From: Lachnospiraceae bacterium
GTDB lineage: Bacteria; Bacillota; Clostridia; Lachnospirales; Lachnospiraceae
DNA: 26,821 nucleotides
NCBI GenBank assembly: GCA_009774395.1
Contig: VSNQ01000056.1
Span: 1 to 26,821, forward strand
Reading direction: 5' to 3'
How positions within the stretch are numbered: position 1 is the stretch's first letter; every line of letters begins with the position of its first letter. Shown one piece after another: positions 22,369 to 26,821 of this stretch. Under the pieces are notes generated by a model that was not told where the DNA came from, did not search any database, and worked only from the letters and a program-made list of their open reading frames with translations. The translations under genes and the position numbers were made by a program.

Positions 22369-23518
22369 TCTAGATGAATTGTTAAAAAAAGCGCTTGTTC
22401 CAATGGACGTGCCGGATAGACAGCTAAATCAGCAGGTTCTCTTGGCAGTAAAGGAGAGGAAATCTATGAAAAATCAAAGAAAAGTTCCGGCTGTTGCAGC
22501 AGCGGCGATCTGTGTTGTCTTGTTGGGTTCAATTACCGTAGCGGCAGCGCATCGCTATTTAAGCCCGTCCGAGGCAGCAGTAGAAATAGAAGATAATACG
22601 CTGAAAAATGCGTTCCTTAGCGAAAATGCGGTGTTGGTTAATGAAACACAGGAAAGTGGTGGTTATTATATTACGCTGTTAGGAAGTGTTGCAGGCAAAA
22701 ATATTAGCGATTATTTGTCAACGGATGGACAGGGGATTCCCAAGGATAACAAAATTTATACGGTTGTTGTGATTGAACACGCAGATGGTACTCCAATGAC
22801 ACCCACGAGTTCCGATGATTATGGAAAGGAACCGTTTTATGTATCTTGCTATATTCGCGGATTAGACCCGAATAAGTACAGCCTTATGAGTATGAACGGA
22901 GCATATACTGCTTTTGTAAAAGATGGAATTGAGTACCGCGTATTGTCTATGGATAATATTGAAATATTTGCGGATAAAGGCATTTATGTCGGTGCCAGCA
23001 CCGGTTCTTTCTATGATAGGCAGGCATACAATTACGACGAGTCCACTGGAATCATGAGCCGCAATGAAAAGTATGCAGGCGTAAATGCGTTGTTTGAGTT
23101 ACCAATGGACAAGAGCAAAGGCGATCCAGCAGCAGCGCAGGCATATTTGGAAAAATTAGAAGAACAATGGAATACACCGGATGAACCGCTTGAGCTGATG
23201 GATGAAGATAAAGCAGTCGAAGAATTTATGCAGAAGCTTACGCCGGAGAATCTTGATGAATATGCACAGCCGATAGAATCGACAAGAGCAACCTACACAC
23301 CAGATAAGGGAGGGATTGTAAATTGTACGTATGAATTGGAAAGTGGTGATCCCGGAGGCATGATGAAGCAGATTATGCCAGAAGATGTAGTAGGAAGATA
23401 TATGATAGATGGCTATTCTTATAGTAATGGACTGGAAGATTTGCGGATAGATGTAACTGTTTTAAATGAGGATGGCACAGTAACCTATGTGCTATATCAG
23501 CCAAAGGGGAATCCATAG
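22355..23518 (+). CDS. Single-pass membrane anti-sigma-like protein
   Basis: The 387-residue protein has a cytoplasmic N-terminus of about 42 residues (LDELLKKALVPMDVPDRQLNQQVL), one transmembrane helix (about 44-66, VPAVAAAAICVVLLGSITVAAA), and an extracytoplasmic domain of about 320 residues of unknown fold. Position and topology fit an anti-sigma factor of the clostridial type (similar to proteins with DUF4179-like domains), holding the ECF factor at the membrane until an external signal arrives. The start overlaps the sigma gene by 14 bp; a second ATG at 22358 is equally possible. The last 17 codons (EDGTVTYVLYQPKGNP plus TAG) are the first unit of a 51-bp tandem repeat that continues in frame beyond the stop. 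Confidence 0.75.
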   Translation: MMKNNLDELLKKALVPMDVPDRQLNQQVLLAVKERKSMKNQRKVPAVAAAAICVVLLGSITVAAAHRYLSPSEAAVEIEDNTLKNAFLSENAVLVNETQESGGYYITLLGSVAGKNISDYLSTDGQGIPKDNKIYTVVVIEHADGTPMTPTSSDDYGKEPFYVSCYIRGLDPNKYSLMSMNGAYTAFVKDGIEYRVLSMDNIEIFADKGIYVGASTGSFYDRQAYNYDESTGIMSRNEKYAGVNALFELPMDKSKGDPAAAQAYLEKLEEQWNTPDEPLELMDEDKAVEEFMQKLTPENLDEYAQPIESTRATYTPDKGGIVNCTYELESGDPGGMMKQIMPEDVVGRYMIDGYSYSNGLEDLRIDVTVLNEDGTVTYVLYQPKGNP

Positions 23519-23723
23519 ATTGACTGGGCAATAATGTATAAAGAATACCAGCCAAAGGAGAAGCAAAAGATTGATGGTACAATAATATATAGAGAATACC
23601 AGCCAAAAGAGAAGCAAAAGATTAATGGTACAATAATATATAAAGAATACCAGCCAAAAGAGAAGCAATAGATTGACGATACAATAAATATATAGAGAAT
23701 ACCAGCCAAGAGGAAATCTAAAA
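23468..23723 (+). repeat. 51-bp tandem repeat running from the CDS end past the stop
   Basis: Five units: 23468-23518 (the last 17 codons of the anti-sigma-like gene), 23519-23569, 23570-23620, 23621-23671 and 23672 to about 23723 (one extra A). All read YQP-containing peptides in the same frame: VLYQPKGNP, KEYQPKEKQ, REYQPKEKQ, KEYQPKEKQ. The 17th codon is TAG in units 1 and 4 and AAG in units 2 and 3. Units 2-4 differ at only a few bases, unit 1 more. Confidence 0.88.
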
Positions 23724-23747
23724 GCAGAAGATTCTATAATCAATGGA

Positions 23748-23798
23748 TTAGTGCTGCCGTGTTTGGAATTAAACAGTTCCCTTATGCGGCAGCACTAA
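23748..23798. terminator. 12-bp perfect hairpin, possible terminator split by a MITE
   Basis: TTAGTGCTGCCG (23748-23759) pairs with CGGCAGCACTAA (23787-23798). The last TAA of the stem is the left target flank of the family A element that follows. No T-tract follows directly, so if this was the terminator of the sigma operon, its tail may have been displaced by the insertion. Confidence 0.5.
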
Positions 23799-23953
23799 GG
23801 AATTGTCAATAAATACCTCATCAATATGACTTGTATCAAAGTCCATCTGCGGCATCAGATAATCTTGACGTAGCCCGCTACGCCTGCGATTATCTTCTTT
23901 GCAGCTGAACATTGATACGGCGTCAAATTAACAAGTTATTTTTTGACAGTTCC
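23799..23953. mobile_element. Family A element, full copy
   Basis: The 155-bp copy starts GGAATTGTC and ends GACAGTTCC, with TAA on both sides (23796-23798 and 23954-23956). The core is nearly identical to the copy at 2597 and in the same orientation. The right TAA is shared with the mini copy that follows. Confidence 0.85.
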
Positions 23954-23956
23954 TAA

Positions 23957-23989
23957 GGAACTGTTTCAAAGTTATTTCTTAACAGTTCC
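23957..23989. mobile_element. Family A minimal copy (33 bp, ends only)
   Basis: GGAACTGTTTCAAAGTTAT runs straight into TTCTTAACAGTTCC, so only the two ends remain. TAA flanks both sides (23954-23956, shared with the full copy, and 23990-23992). It shows how far the family can be internally deleted. Confidence 0.75.
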
Positions 23990-24088
23990 TAATATATGGA
24001 ATAAAAAATACAGGAGAGCAAATAAAAATACTACAAAAGCAACGTATACCGCAAGCAAGCATCCTGACACAGAAGGGATAATTTGCTG

Positions 24089-26011
24089 CTAGGACAGCAG
24101 TGCGTATTCTGCATAGCGTCCTTTGGTTTCTTTTTTCACTTCATAAAGTGCTTCGTCCGCATGGCTTAAAAGTTCCGAAATATCTGTGCTGCGGTTATCT
24201 GTCCATGCATATCCGCACGAGGCGCTGACAATCTTAGATTGTGAATCGGAGAGTGCGACAGGCGCATTGCCGATTGCTTCATAGAACATATTGAGATAGC
24301 GGATAATTTCGGCTTTATCTGCACAATCATAGATCATCATACAAAATTCATCACCAGAACGCCTTGCAGTAAGGAAATGTTCCTGCGGCATGGAATGCAT
24401 TGTCGCAGAAAAATGCTGCAAGTAACGGTCGCCAATATCATGTCCAAAGGTATCGTTAATGGACTTAAAGTAGTCTAAATCAATCATTACAACGGCGCAT
24501 AGTTTGCCAGCAGGTATTTGTTGTATTTTTTCGGATGCTAAATCTTTAAAATAGCGAAATTTGTAAAGTCCTGTAAGTGCATCATGGGTATTTTCATAAT
24601 GCATCTGAAGCTTTTCAATAATATCCTTTGAAACATCCGTTATTACACCAAGATAACCTTTGGCAGATTTTGACATATGAATCCGGATATATTTTGCGTC
24701 GCTCATCTGAAAAATATCGCTTTCTCCATCAATAGGATGTTCCATAATCCGATGGATATAGTGGTCAAACAGGGTGGCATTTTGACAAAGGATAGAAGCC
24801 TGCTTGTCGTCAATATCCAAAAGATCCTTTAAGCCAGAGGTAATAAATACGGGATTTGCACCGTTTTCATATTCAAATGCAGCAAGCGGAACACCACTGA
24901 TTTCAATAATTGCGGAAATACGGTCGGAAACACGGATAATACTTTTTACCATTGTATTAATGCCATCGCTTAACTTTTCGAACTCCCGATTGCCGCCGAC
25001 CACTACTGTAGTATCAAGAATACCTTGCGTAATAGCGGAAAGGTCATTGATAATACTGTGGATGCCGTCAATTACCTTGCGTTTAACAAGAAAATTTAGC
25101 ACCAGAATCGCGGCAGCTTCAATTAATAATAAATAGATAAACGTATTAACTGTATTGCGCAGCAGTTTCTGGAACAATATATTAGCTGGCAGGGCAGCAC
25201 AGATAAGTACATCTGCGTAAGACTGGCTGACTACGTATATGGATTTACCATTTGCTGCCTTTAAAAATGCGCCATTTTTGCAGTCCAGAAGCGGTTCTAA
25301 CTGGTAATACTCCGCTGAAAATAACTTATTGATACCGTCTGAATGACCCAATACAGCACCAGAACTGCGGTCAACGACAAAAAGTTCTTCGCTGACATCT
25401 GTCGGAAATTGCGCGAAAATATACTCATATGTATTGCGTGATTGTGCTTCAAGTTGCCTTGTAGGTTCAAAACCGACTTGAACAACGCCCTTGGTGCTTT
25501 TCCTTGCAACACCGACATACTGCATAATTTTACTTTCAGCGGCATTGGGCTGCGCCTCTTGAATTAAATAGTCATTTTCGTTATCACTTTCTAACAATGC
25601 GAGAAAGGCACTGGTCTGCGGATGATCTGACATATCAATGCCAACATATTGGGAAACAGAAGCGGATACAATTATCCCATTTTCATCAATTACATGAAGC
25701 TCATCTACATTGAGCAGATTGGCAAGATACTGCATTTCGGATACATCCAGAGAAACCTCTTTTTGGCGATCCAGAACATATTCTGCAGCGCGTGCTCTCG
25801 TTAGGTAATCTTCATCCAGATTTTCCTGCAGTATCTTAAGTTCGGTCTGGTTGCTCTCTAAAGTATGAATCACTTGTTCAATTTTCGTACAAAAAGAGTG
25901 AAACTGCGACAGTTCCAATGTATGCCATGTAAATAAAAGGTTAATTACAAGAATCAGGAAAATACCGGCAGTAATTACAATGAAAGTGTATTTTATAAAG
26001 GTTTTCTGCAT
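24089..26011 (-). CDS. Membrane-bound diguanylate cyclase (sensor-GGDEF protein)
   Basis: The 640-residue protein has an N-terminal transmembrane helix (about 8-28), a large extracytoplasmic sensor (about 30-275, dCache-like, with LDVSEMQYLANLLNVDELHV and LIVSASVSQYVGIDMSDH-type segments), a second helix (about 282-304), a HAMP-like linker, a PAS-like region (about 365-460) and a GGDEF domain (about 475-638). The active loop reads RRSGDEF, an SGDEF variant known to be active in other proteins, with LDYFKSINDTFGHDIGD providing the metal and substrate residues. The RxxD product-inhibition site is absent. It should make cyclic di-GMP in response to an external ligand. ATG at 26011 is preferred because AAGGAG is about 8 bases upstream; 26017 is too close. 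It follows a GHKL kinase gene on the same strand. Confidence 0.9.
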   Translation of the reverse strand: MQKTFIKYTFIVITAGIFLILVINLLFTWHTLELSQFHSFCTKIEQVIHTLESNQTELKILQENLDEDYLTRARAAEYVLDRQKEVSLDVSEMQYLANLLNVDELHVIDENGIIVSASVSQYVGIDMSDHPQTSAFLALLESDNENDYLIQEAQPNAAESKIMQYVGVARKSTKGVVQVGFEPTRQLEAQSRNTYEYIFAQFPTDVSEELFVVDRSSGAVLGHSDGINKLFSAEYYQLEPLLDCKNGAFLKAANGKSIYVVSQSYADVLICAALPANILFQKLLRNTVNTFIYLLLIEAAAILVLNFLVKRKVIDGIHSIINDLSAITQGILDTTVVVGGNREFEKLSDGINTMVKSIIRVSDRISAIIEISGVPLAAFEYENGANPVFITSGLKDLLDIDDKQASILCQNATLFDHYIHRIMEHPIDGESDIFQMSDAKYIRIHMSKSAKGYLGVITDVSKDIIEKLQMHYENTHDALTGLYKFRYFKDLASEKIQQIPAGKLCAVVMIDLDYFKSINDTFGHDIGDRYLQHFSATMHSMPQEHFLTARRSGDEFCMMIYDCADKAEIIRYLNMFYEAIGNAPVALSDSQSKIVSASCGYAWTDNRSTDISELLSHADEALYEVKKETKGRYAEYALLS

Positions 26012-26048
26012 ATTCATGTTCTCCTTAATAAAATAGTGTTACATTTCC

Positions 26049-26054
26049 ATTATA
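26049..26054 (-). promoter_or_regulatory. Candidate -10 box for the GGDEF gene
   Basis: On the minus strand TATAAT lies about 38 bases upstream of the GGDEF gene start. The region 17 bp further upstream does not match a -35 consensus, so this gene may be transcribed from here weakly or from the kinase promoter. Confidence 0.35.
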
Positions 26055-26100
26055 ATATGTTCTGTGTGTGAAGATCTGTCCTTTTTTTCACAAAATATGC

Positions 26101-26821
26101 CTAAAATTTCGCATACAGTATAAAATGAAATATCCCGTTTTCGCAGTAACAGCCTATATTTCCGTCAATTTTATTGGAAAAACTTAGGACGCTCTGCATA
26201 CCGAAACCGTGGTTGTGTCCTTTTTGGCTGACTGGCAGTCCAGTAGCAGGATCGAAGATAATTTCTTTCTCATATTCGTTTTTCATATCAATTAACAGAT
26301 AGGCTTGGGTGCAGTGGATTTTGGCGTTAATATAGCGTTTTTTTATTTTTAGTGCATTGACACATATCATTGCATTTTCAAATAAATTTGCGATAACAGT
26401 AGCAAATTCATAGTCGTTTACCGGAATTTCTTTTTCAACCTGTGCGTCCAGAATAATCTCAATTCCACGAGAATGTGCCTGCTTGATTACATCTGAAAAA
26501 ATCATATTTGTAATAAGATGATAACAGTATTTTGTTATCTTATTTTCATCAACGACGTCACCAATATGTATGGCTATTTTGCGGATTTCGTCATAATTTT
26601 GTGCATCTAACAGCGAATGAATCATCATCGAGTAGTGGCGGATATCGTGGCGCAGGACTTTTAGATTATTCTCGGACTGCTCTACCAGATAATATTGGTT
26701 TTCCAATCCCTTTATATAGGTTTCAAACAACATATTTTTCCAATAAATTTCGGAGCGTTTGACTTCGCTCTCAACATAGCGCAATACAATAATATAAGAA
26801 GTAAACATTGTAATGAGCAAA
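26101..26821 (-). CDS. GHKL-type sensor histidine kinase, partial (5' end outside window)
   Basis: The visible 239 residues are the C-terminal part of an AgrC/CitA-like kinase. The end of a transmembrane helix (ITMFTSYIIVL) is followed by a helical linker, the phospho-acceptor region NNLKVLRHDIRHYSMMIHSLL (the His in LRHDIRHY), an N-box ATVIANLFENAMICVN and a glycine-box HNHGFGMQSV. It ends IGCYCENGIFHFILY, as GHKL kinases do. The window ends at the codon reading Met, and the protein very likely begins further upstream with more membrane segments. It lies 89 bp ahead of the GGDEF gene on the same strand. No response regulator is visible in the window. Confidence 0.85.
   Translation of the reverse strand, partial: LLITMFTSYIIVLRYVESEVKRSEIYWKNMLFETYIKGLENQYYLVEQSENNLKVLRHDIRHYSMMIHSLLDAQNYDEIRKIAIHIGDVVDENKITKYCYHLITNMIFSDVIKQAHSRGIEIILDAQVEKEIPVNDYEFATVIANLFENAMICVNALKIKKRYINAKIHCTQAYLLIDMKNEYEKEIIFDPATGLPVSQKGHNHGFGMQSVLSFSNKIDGNIGCYCENGIFHFILYAKF

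Noticed and set aside
23492..23743. Overlapping minus-strand ORFs with repeated hydrophobic FSFGWYSLYII peptides
   Set aside because: They are the reverse complement of the 51-bp tandem repeat; hydrophobicity comes from the repeat composition and there is no ribosome binding site.

Overview
The window looks like chromosome from a low-to-moderate GC Gram-positive anaerobe of the class Clostridia, most likely Lachnospiraceae. The reasons are the strong AGGAGG-type ribosome binding sites, the gene repertoire (TSCPD protein, flavodoxin-SCP2 protein, second MurG-like gene, AAA-ATPase/PD-(D/E)XK protein, HxlR and SdpR regulators, GHKL kinase next to a GGDEF protein) and the AT-rich intergenic DNA. 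This was judged from protein resemblance only; no database search was run. I saw no tRNA, rRNA, CRISPR array or intact transposase.

Layout. 1-3.1 kb is a decayed edge: a frameshifted ATP-binding AlbA_2-type regulator, a short MobC-like gene, an orphan C39-like papain-fold protein, an HxlR regulator and a YdeI-like gene cut off by a repeat. 3.2-7.6 kb holds housekeeping-type genes: rhomboid protease, flavodoxin-SCP2 protein, HIT hydrolase, MurG and the TSCPD protein (the last two on the minus strand). 8.0-13.8 kb has an unknown protein paired with a GNAT acetyltransferase, a GH2 glycosidase remnant, metG, a HAD phosphatase and a Uma2 endonuclease-like gene. 14.3-18.5 kb is an antimicrobial-defence-like cluster: SdpR/SdpI with a two-palindrome operator, a CPBP membrane protease, and an Lsa/CplR-type ABC-F protein behind a leader with a 3-codon ORF and an attenuator-like hairpin. 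18.8-21.6 kb has two consecutive PD-(D/E)XK-type proteins. 21.8-23.7 kb is an ECF sigma factor overlapping a membrane anti-sigma-like gene whose last 17 codons have been amplified in tandem past the stop codon. 24.1-26.8 kb (minus strand) is a GHKL sensor kinase (cut by the window edge) and a membrane GGDEF protein.

The most striking property is the density of small palindromic repeats with no transposase. Family A (about 150-156 bp, ends GGAACTG...CAGTTCC) has seven long copies, three internally deleted copies and one truncated copy; nearly all are flanked by the same trinucleotide on both sides (TAA/TAA or TTA/TTA), which reads as a 3-bp target duplication. A 99-bp family N occurs twice, once nested inside a family A copy with a TA duplication. 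Family B (about 101 bp) occurs three times and two copies closely bracket the Uma2 gene. Family C is a 42-bp REP-like hairpin present three times. These elements have cut at least one gene and supply part of the metG stop codon.
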